Below the pieces are notes generated by a model. That model saw nothing but the letters and a program-made list of their open reading frames with translations. It made no database searches and was not told the origin of the DNA. 64,000 nucleotides of DNA. Source: Candidatus Competibacteraceae bacterium. GTDB lineage: Bacteria > Pseudomonadota > Gammaproteobacteria > Competibacterales > Competibacteraceae. The stretch spans positions 124,001-188,000 of the forward strand of contig JADJPA010000001.1 of assembly GCA_016713505.1 (NCBI GenBank), given 5' to 3'. Positions 1 through 6,585 of this stretch are shown here, piece by piece (the stretch's first letter is position 1; each line of letters starts with the position of its first letter). The translations under genes and the position numbers were made by a program.

Positions 1-1149
1 CACGTCGGCCGACTGCTCCCACTCGCCGGAGTCGCGGCCGTCAGACAGCAGCGGGCGCTTGTCGGCGCGCTCCTCGATCCGCCGGTTCAGTTGCAGCAGC
101 GCCACGACCGGGCATGACAGCTCTTTCGCCAGCGCCTTGAGCGACCGACCGACGTCGGCTTGGCGCTGCTCGCGCGTCTCGCCGGCCCCCTCAACCAGCC
201 CGGCGTGATCCACCACCACAAGACCCAGCGGGCCTTCGCGACGGTGAAGCCGGCGGGCCTTCGACACGATGTCGGCGAGACGCGGGGTCGGTGTTTCGTC
301 GAACCACAGCCGGGCGCTTGACAGCGTTGCGAAGGCGGCTGTCATTCTCGGCCAATCGTCGGCTTCGAGCGCACCGGTTTGCAGCGCGTCCAGATCGATC
401 CGCCCGACCGAGGAGATCAGGCGTTCGACCTGCTCGCTCGACGGCATTTCGGCGGTGAAGAACGCGGCGGATTTCCCCTCGCGAGCGGCGGAGACCGCCG
501 CGAATTGCAAGCCGAGAACCGACTTCCCCATGCCCGGCCGCCCGGAGACGACGTAGAGCTTGCCCGGCTGCAACCCATGCAACAGCGCGTCGAGATCGGG
601 GATTCCGGTCGGCATCCCTTGCGGCGCGACGCCGTAGTAGCGCCGGTCGATCGCGTCCGCGCAGCCGGATAGAAGCTCGCGCAGCGGCACCAGCCCGCCA
701 GCGTCCGGGCCGCCGTCCAGAGCGTCGAGGGACCGCTTGAGCCGGAGCAAGGTCTGTTCCGCGTCGCCGTCCTCGACGGCCCAGCGCTGGATCTGCCCGC
801 CCAGCGACACCAGCGCGCGGCGGCGGGCGCGGTCCCGCACGATCCCGGCGTAGGCCATGGCGTTAGCGGCGCTGAAGGTGTCACGGGCCGCGACGAAAAT
901 CGCCGACATGTCGCCGTTGTCGAGCTGGCCACGGTCTTCCAAAAACTCGGCCACGGTCACGCCGTCGACGCCGTGACCGGCCGCGCTCATCTCGACCAGC
1001 GCGCCGAACACCTTCCGCTCTAGGTCTCCCGTGAAGTCGTCAGGCTTTAGTAGCGCGGCCGCGTCCGGGATTTGCGAGGGGTCTAGCAACAGCCCGCCGA
1101 TCACGGATTGCTCGGCTTCGCTGGAATGCAAGCGGCGGGCGTCAGCCAT
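1..1149 (-). CDS. Replicative DNA helicase, DnaB family (3' end cut by window edge)
   Basis: The frame is open from ATG at 1149 to the window edge (383 codons seen). The N-terminal DnaB domain begins with the typical SSEAEQSVIGGLLLDP (residues 9-24). The RecA-like ATPase domain follows, with Walker A SGRPGMGKS at 202-210 and a Walker B-like stretch LGLVVVDHAGL further on. It would be the hexameric helicase that opens the phage origin, loaded by the replication protein encoded just upstream. Its ATG lies inside the last codons of that gene (8-base overlap), so translation is probably coupled. It is last visible in the leftward cro-like/replication operon. Confident of family; prophage rather than host dnaB is inferred from context. 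Confidence 0.9.
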   Translation of the reverse strand, partial: MADARRLHSSEAEQSVIGGLLLDPSQIPDAAALLKPDDFTGDLERKVFGALVEMSAAGHGVDGVTVAEFLEDRGQLDNGDMSAIFVAARDTFSAANAMAYAGIVRDRARRRALVSLGGQIQRWAVEDGDAEQTLLRLKRSLDALDGGPDAGGLVPLRELLSGCADAIDRRYYGVAPQGMPTGIPDLDALLHGLQPGKLYVVSGRPGMGKSVLGLQFAAVSAAREGKSAAFFTAEMPSSEQVERLISSVGRIDLDALQTGALEADDWPRMTAAFATLSSARLWFDETPTPRLADIVSKARRLHRREGPLGLVVVDHAGLVEGAGETREQRQADVGRSLKALAKELSCPVVALLQLNRRIEERADKRPLLSDGRDSGEWEQSADV

Positions 1150-2056
1150 GACTGAGCGCCTCATGGAACTTGCCTTCAACGACTTTCGCGAAATTAGCGG
1201 GCTTGATCAGCCATTCCAGGTCGGCCTCGAACGGCGGGCGGCCTCCCGTCCCACATTTTTGCCCCATCAGGAAGGGGCTGGCGCGCACGTACTCGAAATA
1301 GGCCCGCCACTTCGCCGGATCGTCTCCCGGTTTGTCGTGCCACCGCTGGCGCAAATAGCCTTTTCGTGCTTCGGTGAGCGACTTGCAGGCTCGAAGCTCA
1401 GGCAACACCTCGCGGTAGAGGTCCACCAGGGCTTGGTAGGGGCAAGGTTTTCTCACGATCCGCAGCGCGGGTGGGCTTGCGGGTGGGTCGCTCGCGACGG
1501 CGAGCGGACCAACATCCACGTCAGTGGATGTATTTCTTTTCTGTTCCTGTTCCTGTTCCTGTTCCTGTTCCTGTTCCTGTTCCTGTTCCTGGCTTCGAAG
1601 GGGCTTCGAAGGGGCTTCGAAGGGGCTTGTTCCCAATGGAGATTCCGGGAGGAAAAAAGCGTCTTTGTATCTGTCGTAAAAGGATTTTTTGATCTGGCGA
1701 TCCGGAATTTTCCGAAACTCCTTAATGATGCCGGCCACCCGCTTGTCGTTTGGCTTAAGCTGGCCCGCGATCTGGTATTTCGCCATCTCCCGTACCCATA
1801 TCAGTTCCCTATCGGCGTCATACTCGCAGTAGCCGATGCCGGCGAGCCGCTGGATGGCGTTCAAAACCGCCTCGATAGAGAGTCCGGTTTCGTGCGCGAT
1901 GTAGATCGGCGGGCAGTGATAGAGCCCGATCATGTTTGCGTGTTGGGAGGTGACCAAATAAAACGCGACGATTTGCGCGGTCGGGTCTCCCCGCAACGCC
2001 CGTCCCGTTTCTCCTGTCCAAAACGCTGGAGATACCGTTGAATAATCTCTGCTCAT
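1142..2056 (-). CDS. Phage replication protein with Glu-Gln repeat linker
   Basis: 304 aa. The N-terminal part (about 1-110) looks like the winged-helix/DnaD-like domain of phage replication initiators (MSRDYSTVSPAFWTGETGRA onward). A low-complexity linker of alternating E and Q follows at about residues 156-172. The C-terminal domain (about 200-304) contains KPCPYQALVDLYREVLPEL, similar to that of phage O-like or helicase-loader proteins. It lies directly upstream of dnaB with an 8-base overlap and starts inside the stop of the preceding 59-residue gene (ATGA). The linker is encoded by a hexanucleotide tandem repeat with an 11-bp repeat beside it, possibly the replication origin as in lambda O. 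The role is inferred from position and domain look; exact family uncertain. Confidence 0.7.
   Translation of the reverse strand: MSRDYSTVSPAFWTGETGRALRGDPTAQIVAFYLVTSQHANMIGLYHCPPIYIAHETGLSIEAVLNAIQRLAGIGYCEYDADRELIWVREMAKYQIAGQLKPNDKRVAGIIKEFRKIPDRQIKKSFYDRYKDAFFLPESPLGTSPFEAPSKPLRSQEQEQEQEQEQEQEQEQKRNTSTDVDVGPLAVASDPPASPPALRIVRKPCPYQALVDLYREVLPELRACKSLTEARKGYLRQRWHDKPGDDPAKWRAYFEYVRASPFLMGQKCGTGGRPPFEADLEWLIKPANFAKVVEGKFHEALSHG
1541..1590. repeat. Hexanucleotide tandem repeat (CTGTTC)n
   Basis: Eight and one third perfect copies of CTGTTC on the plus strand. On the coding (minus) strand the unit GAACAG reads as alternating Glu-Gln codons in the linker of the replication protein. Because the unit is six bases, copy-number change would alter linker length by two residues and keep the frame. 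Confidence 0.97.
1593..1628. repeat. 11-bp direct repeats, three copies plus a partial
   Basis: Unit CTTCGAAGGGG at 1593, 1604 and 1615, followed by a partial CTT. Each unit contains the palindrome CTTCGAAG. The period is about one helical turn. It lies directly beside the hexanucleotide repeat inside the replication protein gene. Iteron-like arrays inside an initiator gene are known from lambdoid phages, so this is a candidate origin; function is inference. Confidence 0.9.
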
Positions 2057-2232
2057 GCCTTGATCTCCTCAAGCCGTTTGGCCCGCCGGTACGCCGTATC
2101 GAACTCGGCCAGCGGCGCGCCGGGGTGGTTTTTCATCCACGAAAACAGCGCGGCCACGATGTTTTTCTCGTCTGCGGACAAAGGCGTCAACGACCGTCCG
2201 GCAGCCGGTTCAACGGTCGCGGGGCGGCTCAT
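2053..2232 (-). CDS. Small phage protein of unknown function (59 aa)
   Basis: Translation from ATG at 2232 gives 59 residues, with SWMKNHPGAPLAEFDTAYRR in the middle and EEIKA at the end. It overlaps the upstream 131-residue gene by ATGA and the downstream replication protein by ATGA, so it fits exactly into the operon chain. The N-terminal third is Pro/Ala/Thr-rich and the rest is predicted helical with basic residues. No family recognised. The four-base overlaps on both sides are the main evidence that it is a real gene. Confidence 0.65.
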   Translation of the reverse strand: MSRPATVEPAAGRSLTPLSADEKNIVAALFSWMKNHPGAPLAEFDTAYRRAKRLEEIKA

Positions 2233-2624
2233 TGCAGCGCTCCTGGCGGGTCATAAGTCGCCACGACGGAATTTTTCACGGCGAGGTCTTTCCTGCCCCT
2301 CGGACGCGACGGATTACCGCGCGCGGTTTCCGGCTGAGCCGGATTACCGCGCGCGGTTTCCGGCTGAGCGACGCCTTCTTGGTCGTATAACAAGAACAGA
2401 TCAAGCTGGGTTTCGATGCCTTTCTGGACTTGAGCGCGGGCATCTTTCCAGATGGCCTTGGCAAGAGATTTGAAATGAGCCGGCTCGATTTTCAAAGAAA
2501 CCTTAGCTATTTCTTCCATCGCCTTTTGCTTGGCCTTTTCGTCGTCTTGTCGGGTCAAGCTCAAGCCGTATTCGACAAGAAGACCGTCTAGCTTCTTTCG
2601 CTCATCTTTCGTCAAGCCTGACAT
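2229..2624 (-). CDS. Conserved phage protein of unknown function with duplicated decapeptide
   Basis: 131 aa from ATG at 2624, which has a strong GGAGGG ribosome site seven bases upstream; a longer upstream extension of the frame overlaps the VRR-NUC gene and is not used. Residues 1-85 are charged and helical, starting MSGLTKDERKKLDGLL and containing AIWKDARAQVQKGIETQLDL. The C-terminal part carries a perfect duplication of AQPETARGNP, then a basic stretch. It sits between a nuclease and the replication genes in the leftward early operon, with overlaps on both sides. No family recognised; a DNA-binding or nuclease-accessory role would be a guess. Confidence 0.7.
   Translation of the reverse strand: MSGLTKDERKKLDGLLVEYGLSLTRQDDEKAKQKAMEEIAKVSLKIEPAHFKSLAKAIWKDARAQVQKGIETQLDLFLLYDQEGVAQPETARGNPAQPETARGNPSRPRGRKDLAVKNSVVATYDPPGALQ
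2311..2370. repeat. 30-bp tandem duplication in coding sequence
   Basis: Two adjacent near-identical 30-base units (2311-2340 and 2341-2370, differing at the last base) encode AQPETARGNP twice in the 131-residue protein. In-frame duplication; likely recent because the DNA copies are nearly identical. Confidence 0.95.
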
Positions 2625-3040
2625 AGCTTTCCCTCCAGATAATTTATGACTAGATTCCGAGCTGCATCCCAGCCCTTGCACCACTCGGCGCGATAGCCTT
2701 GCGCCCGCTGGAATTCGATGAAACCTTTTTGGTTGGCGCTCAAGCGGCAAGGGGTGGCGTCGCGTCGCTTCAGCTCGATCAGCAGCCCGTGATAGCCACC
2801 GCGCGGCACCAACAAAGCCACGTCCGAAACGCCCGGCGTCAACCCCTGCTCCAGCGCCGTGCGGGCGTAAGCGTCGGGAAGCCAAAGGCCGTTGGGGATG
2901 GCGAAAAGCCATTGCAATTCCGGCCACATTTTTTTAGCCACGTCCCGCCAGCGGAATAACGCCGCCTGTTCCAGCGCTTCGGCCGGCGGTGGCGGGGCTT
3001 TGAGGCGGAACGCGCGGGCAGGCGAAAAGTCGGCGCTCAA
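2612..3040 (-). CDS. VRR-NUC domain nuclease
   Basis: 142 aa. The PD-(D/E)XK core is visible: G-V-S-D-V at about 69-73, the ELK motif in LLIELKRRD at about 86-94, then the downstream NQKGFI helix. This matches the VRR-NUC family of Holliday-junction-type or structure-specific nucleases common in phage replication modules. It starts inside the stop of the 49-residue gene (ATGA) and overlaps the following gene by 13 bases. Expected role: processing of branched replication or recombination intermediates. Confidence 0.85.
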   Translation of the reverse strand: MSADFSPARAFRLKAPPPPAEALEQAALFRWRDVAKKMWPELQWLFAIPNGLWLPDAYARTALEQGLTPGVSDVALLVPRGGYHGLLIELKRRDATPCRLSANQKGFIEFQRAQGYRAEWCKGWDAARNLVINYLEGKLCQA

Positions 3041-3186
3041 TGGGGGCGCTCCTTGGATTTCCGCTTCTGTTTCTGCTTCTCGACCAACTCTTTCACGGCC
3101 GCATCGAGCGAGAGTCCGTACTGTTCCGCGTAGCGTTCGAGCTGTGCCTGTTGGTCGGGAGCGAATTCAACATCGACGTCCGGCAT
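3037..3186 (-). CDS. Small phage protein, basic C terminus (49 aa)
   Basis: ATG at 3186 is preceded by GAGGG nine bases upstream. The 49-residue product begins MPDVDVEFAPDQQAQLERYA, contains YGLSLDAAVKELVEKQKQK and ends Lys/Arg-rich. The middle looks like a short ribbon-helix-helix or antitoxin-like helix pair, but no family is certain. It ends in an ATGA overlap with the VRR-NUC gene. Its 5' part lies within the 3' part of the next upstream gene in another frame (94 bases). Confidence 0.6.
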   Translation of the reverse strand: MPDVDVEFAPDQQAQLERYAEQYGLSLDAAVKELVEKQKQKRKSKERPH

Positions 3187-3404
3187 GTAGTGGCCCTCTT
3201 TTCGTGGGCCACAACTGGCCCTTCCAACTTGGCGTCCAGCCGCGTAATTTCCTCTTCGAGTTGAGCGACGGCGAGGTCGTGAACCAGCCTGGCCAGCTCT
3301 CCGCCGGATTCGTGTAGTAGGGTTTCTAGCCACTCGATCTCGTAGTCGTTGAAACTGACGTGGACGCGGTTGTAGCGGGCGAGTTTTGGGTCACGGAATG
3401 TCAT
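3093..3404 (-). CDS. Phage protein, possible ribbon-helix-helix regulator
   Basis: 103 aa from ATG at 3404 with a near-perfect GGGAGG ribosome site. The N-terminal 65 residues (KLARYNRVHVSFNDYEIEWL followed by a leucine/glutamate-rich helix) look like a small DNA-binding or antitoxin-type protein. The last 35 residues are Ser/Thr/Arg-rich and low quality because they run through the neighbouring 49-residue gene in another frame. Either a true long overlap exists or the original stop was lost by a frameshift near 3190. Second gene of the leftward operon. Family not certain. Confidence 0.6.
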   Translation of the reverse strand: MTFRDPKLARYNRVHVSFNDYEIEWLETLLHESGGELARLVHDLAVAQLEEEITRLDAKLEGPVVAHEKRATTCRTSMLNSLPTNRHSSNATRNSTDSRSMRP

Positions 3405-3428
3405 GATGCCTCCCGATGGTCGGGAATC

Positions 3429-3707
3429 TCACGCCGCCACCTCCCGGCGCTCGGTGGGTTGGGGGCGGGACCTCGCCGAGCGGGACTCGTAAATGTCCGG
3501 GCGTAAAAACTCTTTTTTGATTCCGGTAGCGGCCTCGATTGCCTGGCAGTATTCGCCGGGAATGCGATAGCCGTATCTGAACCATTTTTCGATGTGTTGC
3601 TGGCGGATATTGGGATGGTAGGGCTGCAACAGCCGCGCGAGGGCCGTTTGGCCACCGGCTTTTTCAATGATCGATTGGATGATTGCTTTGCGTGCTTGCT
3701 TGTCCAT
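3429..3707 (-). CDS. YdaS/Cro-like phage regulator
   Basis: 92 aa from ATG at 3707. Residues 14-55 form the helix-turn-helix typical of YdaS/Cro-superfamily proteins: GGQTALARLLQPYHPNIRQQ, HIEKWF and GYRIPGEYCQAIEAATG. It is the first gene of the leftward operon, divergent from the CI-type repressor, the classical position for a Cro-type regulator that blocks repressor synthesis and tunes early transcription. Its promoter overlaps operators O1 and O2. Confidence 0.85.
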   Translation of the reverse strand: MDKQARKAIIQSIIEKAGGQTALARLLQPYHPNIRQQHIEKWFRYGYRIPGEYCQAIEAATGIKKEFLRPDIYESRSARSRPQPTERREVAA

Positions 3708-3714
3708 GCCGATT

Positions 3715-3743
3715 ATTAAACAACCAAGGTTGTTTTCTGTCAA
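3715..3743 (-). promoter_or_regulatory. Leftward early promoter of the replication operon
   Basis: On the minus strand TTGACA (3743-3738), a 17-base spacer and TTTAAT (3720-3715) form a near-consensus sigma-70 promoter ending eight bases before the cro-like ATG at 3707. Operator O1 fills the spacer and O2 abuts the -35, so bound repressor should block it. Confidence 0.75.
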
Positions 3744-3780
3744 CAACTATAGTTGCTTTCCTAATTACAACCGAGGTTGT
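3720..3780. promoter_or_regulatory. Three operators for the CI/Cro-type regulators
   Basis: Palindromes with consensus ACAACC-N2-GGTTGT: O1 3720-3733 (perfect arms), O2 3743-3756 (imperfect, ACAACT and AGTTGC arms), O3 3767-3780 (perfect arms). Centres are 23 and 24 bases apart, about two helical turns, as in lambdoid right operators. They fill the gap between two divergent regulator genes. O3 lies 12 bases before the repressor ATG. Confidence 0.85.
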
Positions 3781-3792
3781 AGATTTGTGCGT

Positions 3793-4428
3793 ATGGACAC
3801 ACAAGGAGAACGCATCAAATTTGCGAGAGAGAACGCGACCGGAGGGAAACTTTCCCAGCGGACGCTTGGGGAGGCTGTAGGCGTTACTCAGCAGATGATT
3901 TGGAAGCTTGAAAACAACCTTGTGAAAGACACATCGGTCTTGATCAAGATTGGAATGCTGACAGGATTCAGGCCAGAGTGGTTAGAAACCGGGTTGGAAC
4001 CGAGCCGTTATACAAAAGAGCCGTCCAACGTCTCCCCCGGCCCGCCGATCCGGGGCATGGTCCCGCTGATTTCATGGGTGAGCGCCGGACGGTGGCGGGA
4101 GCCGGATGTCACGCTCGACACGCCGTTAGAGTGGCTGCCGGTTACCTTCACAACGCCGAACGTGTTCGCCCTCAGGATCGAAGGCGATTCGATGGAGCCG
4201 GATTACCCGCCCGGCCACATCATTTTTGTCGATCCCGACGCCAAGCCTGAAGCGATGGACTTGGTGGTGGCGCTCAATGGCAGCGATGAGGCGACTTTCA
4301 AACGCTTGACCAAGGAGAATGGCGTTTGGTATCTCACTCCACTTAACGCACGCTATCCAATTCAAAAACTTGATTCTTTTTGTCGAATCATCGGCGTGGT
4401 GATCTGGAGCGGCAAGCGGGAGCGCTAG
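3793..4428 (+). CDS. CI-type repressor with S24 (LexA-like) peptidase domain
   Basis: 211 aa from ATG at 3793. Helix-turn-helix at about 5-60 (QRTLGEAVGVTQQMIWKLEN). The S24 autoprotease domain has a likely cleavage site Ala98-Gly99 (SAGRW), nucleophile Ser133 in GDSMEP and general-base Lys170 in ATFKRL. It would hold the prophage silent by binding the ACAACC-N2-GGTTGT operators and self-cleave on RecA filament after DNA damage. The ATG follows O3 closely and no Shine-Dalgarno is visible, so the maintenance transcript may be nearly leaderless, as for lambda cI. Longer in-frame upstream extension would run through the operators and is rejected. Confidence 0.92.
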   Translation: MDTQGERIKFARENATGGKLSQRTLGEAVGVTQQMIWKLENNLVKDTSVLIKIGMLTGFRPEWLETGLEPSRYTKEPSNVSPGPPIRGMVPLISWVSAGRWREPDVTLDTPLEWLPVTFTTPNVFALRIEGDSMEPDYPPGHIIFVDPDAKPEAMDLVVALNGSDEATFKRLTKENGVWYLTPLNARYPIQKLDSFCRIIGVVIWSGKRER

Positions 4429-4525
4429 GGTTTTTGTACAAACGTACAATTTTGTTGGGTCGATCTAAACCAGCAGACCAATCACAGTCTAATATGGAAC
4501 TTGTGAGGGGCTGGAGAAAAGGCCG

Positions 4526-5251
4526 ATGAACATCGCAGATCGCTACACATTCCACATAGACGCTTACACGCCTGAAACCATTCCCATGGCCAGACTCGCA
4601 AGTTACTTGGGGGGGTTGGCCAGTTTGCTTGGCGAAGAAAAGAGCGTTCATTTTCAGGCCGTCGAACCGGGATCGACGCGGCTGGCGTGCGAGGTGGAAC
4701 ACGAGGCCACCTACAAGGTTTACAAGCGCGTTGCGCGAGCGCCATCAGCGGATGCCAGAACCCCGGAAGGCCGCGCATATCGGCACATCGAGCACCTGTT
4801 GCGGGAAGATTCCGCAGGCGCACGACTGAATCGAAACAAGGAAAATGTTATTGACTTTCCAAGGTCTCAACGGCAAGAAAGCAGCGCGATCAAACTGACC
4901 CAACAAAAAATATCTCATGTTGGCACCCTGGTCGGCATCGGCGGAAGAGACGCCACGGCACACGCGATGCTGCTAAACGCCGAAGGGACGCACTGGAGCT
5001 TTATCGTGGATCGAGCGCTTGCCAGGCGGTTGAGCGGCTACCTCTATGGAGCGCCAATCAGGCTCATTGGAGAAGGGACGCGCGAACGCGACGAGCGGGG
5101 TGACTGGTCGGAAAAAGACTTGAAGGCCACGCATTTTGAAGTGCTCAAGGACGTGGGCTGGAATGAAGCAATCCGATCGGTTCGCGACTTGGGTGGCGGA
5201 TGGTCGGAGGACGCCATGGAAACCGTGGCCTTTTTGCGCGAGGATGATTGA
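4526..5251 (+). CDS. Uncharacterised protein paired with a PIN-domain gene
   Basis: 241 aa. No family recognised. N-terminal 1-60 (YTFHIDAYTPETIPMARLAS) has an alternating strand/helix look. Residues 60-125 are basic (VYKRVARAP, NRNKENVIDFPRSQR). The 125-241 part includes HVGTLVGIGGRD and IRLIGEGTRERDERGDW, resembling a small beta domain. The next gene (PIN nuclease) starts at a TTG inside this stop codon (TTGA), so the two are translationally coupled and probably work together. It lies between the repressor and the rightward early promoter, where phages carry lysogenic-conversion genes. It may neutralise or target the PIN protein; this is inference. Confidence 0.65.
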   Translation: MNIADRYTFHIDAYTPETIPMARLASYLGGLASLLGEEKSVHFQAVEPGSTRLACEVEHEATYKVYKRVARAPSADARTPEGRAYRHIEHLLREDSAGARLNRNKENVIDFPRSQRQESSAIKLTQQKISHVGTLVGIGGRDATAHAMLLNAEGTHWSFIVDRALARRLSGYLYGAPIRLIGEGTRERDERGDWSEKDLKATHFEVLKDVGWNEAIRSVRDLGGGWSEDAMETVAFLREDD

Positions 5252-5751
5252 CCGTGGTCGTGTTGGATACGACGGTCCTGCTGTTGTTATTGGACCCCAA
5301 CGCGCACCCGCCGACCGATCCCGACACCGGGAAACCGCTGCAATGGTGCCGCGAGCGCATGGAATGTCTCCTAGACCATTTTGAGAAAACAAAAACTGTT
5401 GCTTTGATCCCCACTCCCGTGCTGTGCGAGGTATTGGTTGGCGCCCGCGATGCTGACGCTTTCATAAGGGAAATCCGCAAGGCACCAGTTTTCGATATCG
5501 CTGATTTTGATGCCGCCTCCGCTATCGCGGCTGCTGATTTCATCAGGGCTAGGCTTTCTTCGGGAGGTATGGCTATTGGTGGAAAGACACGAGCGAAATT
5601 TGATGCCCAAATCTTGGGGATCGCCAAGGTGAGAAACGCGAAAACGATCTACACCGACGACAAAGGCTTGGCCAGTCAAGCTACCGCTAACGGGATCAGC
5701 GCAATTTCAACGGCCGCAATCCCGCTTCCGCCGCAACCATCCCTGATTTAG
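5248..5751 (+). CDS. PIN-domain ribonuclease (VapC-like)
   Basis: 167 aa starting at TTG 5248, overlapping the upstream stop (TTGA). The PIN fold is visible: first Asp in VVVLDTTVLLLLLDPN (1-18), a Glu in PVLCEVLVGA at about 58-67, a further Asp in KFDAQILGIA at about 116-125, and YTDDKGLASQA toward the end, giving the acidic metal cluster. PIN proteins cleave RNA and are commonly toxins. The size is a little above usual VapC (about 130), and the partner is much larger than a normal VapB. Function as toxin or defence nuclease is inferred. Confidence 0.8.
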   Translation: MTVVVLDTTVLLLLLDPNAHPPTDPDTGKPLQWCRERMECLLDHFEKTKTVALIPTPVLCEVLVGARDADAFIREIRKAPVFDIADFDAASAIAAADFIRARLSSGGMAIGGKTRAKFDAQILGIAKVRNAKTIYTDDKGLASQATANGISAISTAAIPLPPQPSLI

Positions 5752-5773
5752 CCGAACACTGTTACTAGCCCCG

Positions 5774-5793
5774 CCCCGCGCGGGGATTTTTTT
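5774..5793 (+). terminator. Probable Rho-independent terminator after the PIN gene
   Basis: Inverted repeat CCCCGC/GCGGGG at 5774-5785 followed by A and seven T (5787-5793). The stem has no spare loop bases, so it must open at the tip; the T tract is strong. Confidence 0.6.
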
Positions 5794-5874
5794 GCCCGCC
5801 GGCCCCGCTCTAACCCCTCCTGACCCTCGCTCGCGCCGATTGTACGGCGGCGCGGGATTATTTTGTTCAAATAA

Positions 5875-5916
5875 ACAACCTTGGTTGTTGACATATAACA
5901 ACCAAGGTAGTAATCT
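5875..5916 (+). promoter_or_regulatory. Rightward early promoter with two CI-type operators
   Basis: TTGACA (5888-5893), 17-base spacer, TAATCT (5911-5916). Palindromes ACAACC-TT-GGTTGT (5875-5888) and ACAACC-AA-GGTAGT (5898-5911) match the operators at 3720-3780; their centres are 23 bases apart. One abuts the -35 and the other fills the spacer, the same layout as the leftward promoter. It drives the operon from 6035. Confidence 0.8.
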
Positions 5917-5988
5917 TCTTCTCAACCCGCCACCCATGACGGGCCAGCCGGGCAGCGAGGCCCGGCGAAACTCCTCCTTAGTGGTGTT

Positions 5989-6015
5989 CCCGCCGGGCGA
6001 TCCGGCGGGCTTTTT
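5989..6015 (+). terminator. Leader terminator or attenuator
   Basis: Hairpin CCCGCCGG (5989-5996), loop GCGAT, CCGGCGGG (6002-6009), then C and five T. It lies between the rightward promoter and the first gene at 6035, so transcripts must read through it. It implies antitermination, attenuation or partial leakage. Confidence 0.75.
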
Positions 6016-6034
6016 AGAATCCGGAGACGCTGCA

Positions 6035-6223
6035 ATGGAAACGAATTTGAGCGGCACGAACGACGACGGCACGGCCTTTTGGGCCGAGTATCACCGCCAG
6101 CAGGCCCGGCGCGCGGCCGAGCGGCTGGACGAGGAAAACAGCCAGCGCCGGCTGGAAGCCTGCCTGCTGCGCTGGCACGAGGTGTTCCAGGCGTCGCCCG
6201 GACTGCTGGAGCGGATGTCATGA
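6035..6223 (+). CDS. Small early phage protein (62 aa)
   Basis: ATG at 6035 follows GGAG with normal spacing; an upstream in-frame ATG at 5937 would place the leader hairpin inside the gene, so it is not used. The product is highly charged and helical (FWAEYHRQQARRAAERLDEE), ending SPGLLERMS. Its stop overlaps the next start (ATGA). First gene of the rightward early operon. No family recognised. Confidence 0.6.
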   Translation: METNLSGTNDDGTAFWAEYHRQQARRAAERLDEENSQRRLEACLLRWHEVFQASPGLLERMS

Positions 6224-6531
6224 GCGGACCCTACGAGCTTGAAGCCGAAATCGAACTTTTCGGCGAGACGCGGGCGGCCATCCTCATCTACGAGACCGAC
6301 CCCGAAGACGGGTTACCCGACATCATGGAAGTGAGAACCAAGGGCGAGCGCTCGGTCTGGAGCGAGGCAGCGGGCTGTTTGGTGGTGCCGGTCTACGATG
6401 TGCTGCCGCTGTGCCCGGCTTGGCTCATTCAAGACTTTAGGAGCCAGATTTTAGATGCCCAGCAGGTCCTGACGGACGACTGCCGGATCAGCGACTACGA
6501 TCTGCGGCGCGCCGAACGTTGCGCTGCTTAA
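6220..6531 (+). CDS. Early phage protein, unknown (103 aa)
   Basis: ATG at 6220 overlaps the preceding stop. The acidic product starts MSGPYELEAEIELFGETRAA, has a Cys-Leu-Val-Val core and ends DYDLRRAERCAA. The alternating hydrophobic pattern suggests a small beta-rich domain. No known family was recognised; it belongs to the early operon by spacing and strand. Confidence 0.65.
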   Translation: MSGPYELEAEIELFGETRAAILIYETDPEDGLPDIMEVRTKGERSVWSEAAGCLVVPVYDVLPLCPAWLIQDFRSQILDAQQVLTDDCRISDYDLRRAERCAA

Positions 6532-6538
6532 CCGAAAA

Positions 6539-6570
6539 GCCGTTGAGTGGTGACACACCCAACGGCCCGT
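6539..6570 (+). terminator. Weak intergenic hairpin
   Basis: GCCGTTG (6539-6545) pairs with CAACGGC (6560-6566), followed by CCGTTTT. It may act as a weak terminator or a processing/stability element between two early genes. T tract is short. Confidence 0.4.
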
Positions 6571-6585
6571 TTTGGAGACTGAAAA

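Noticed and set aside
1031..2041. 336-codon plus-strand frame opposite the replication gene
   Set aside because: It contains the (CTGTTC)n tract as Leu-Phe repeats and has no domain; the minus-strand gene is coherent and operon-linked.
2625..2927. In-frame upstream extension of the 131-residue phage gene
   Set aside because: It would overlap the VRR-NUC gene for 300 bases; the ATG at 2624 has a strong ribosome site.
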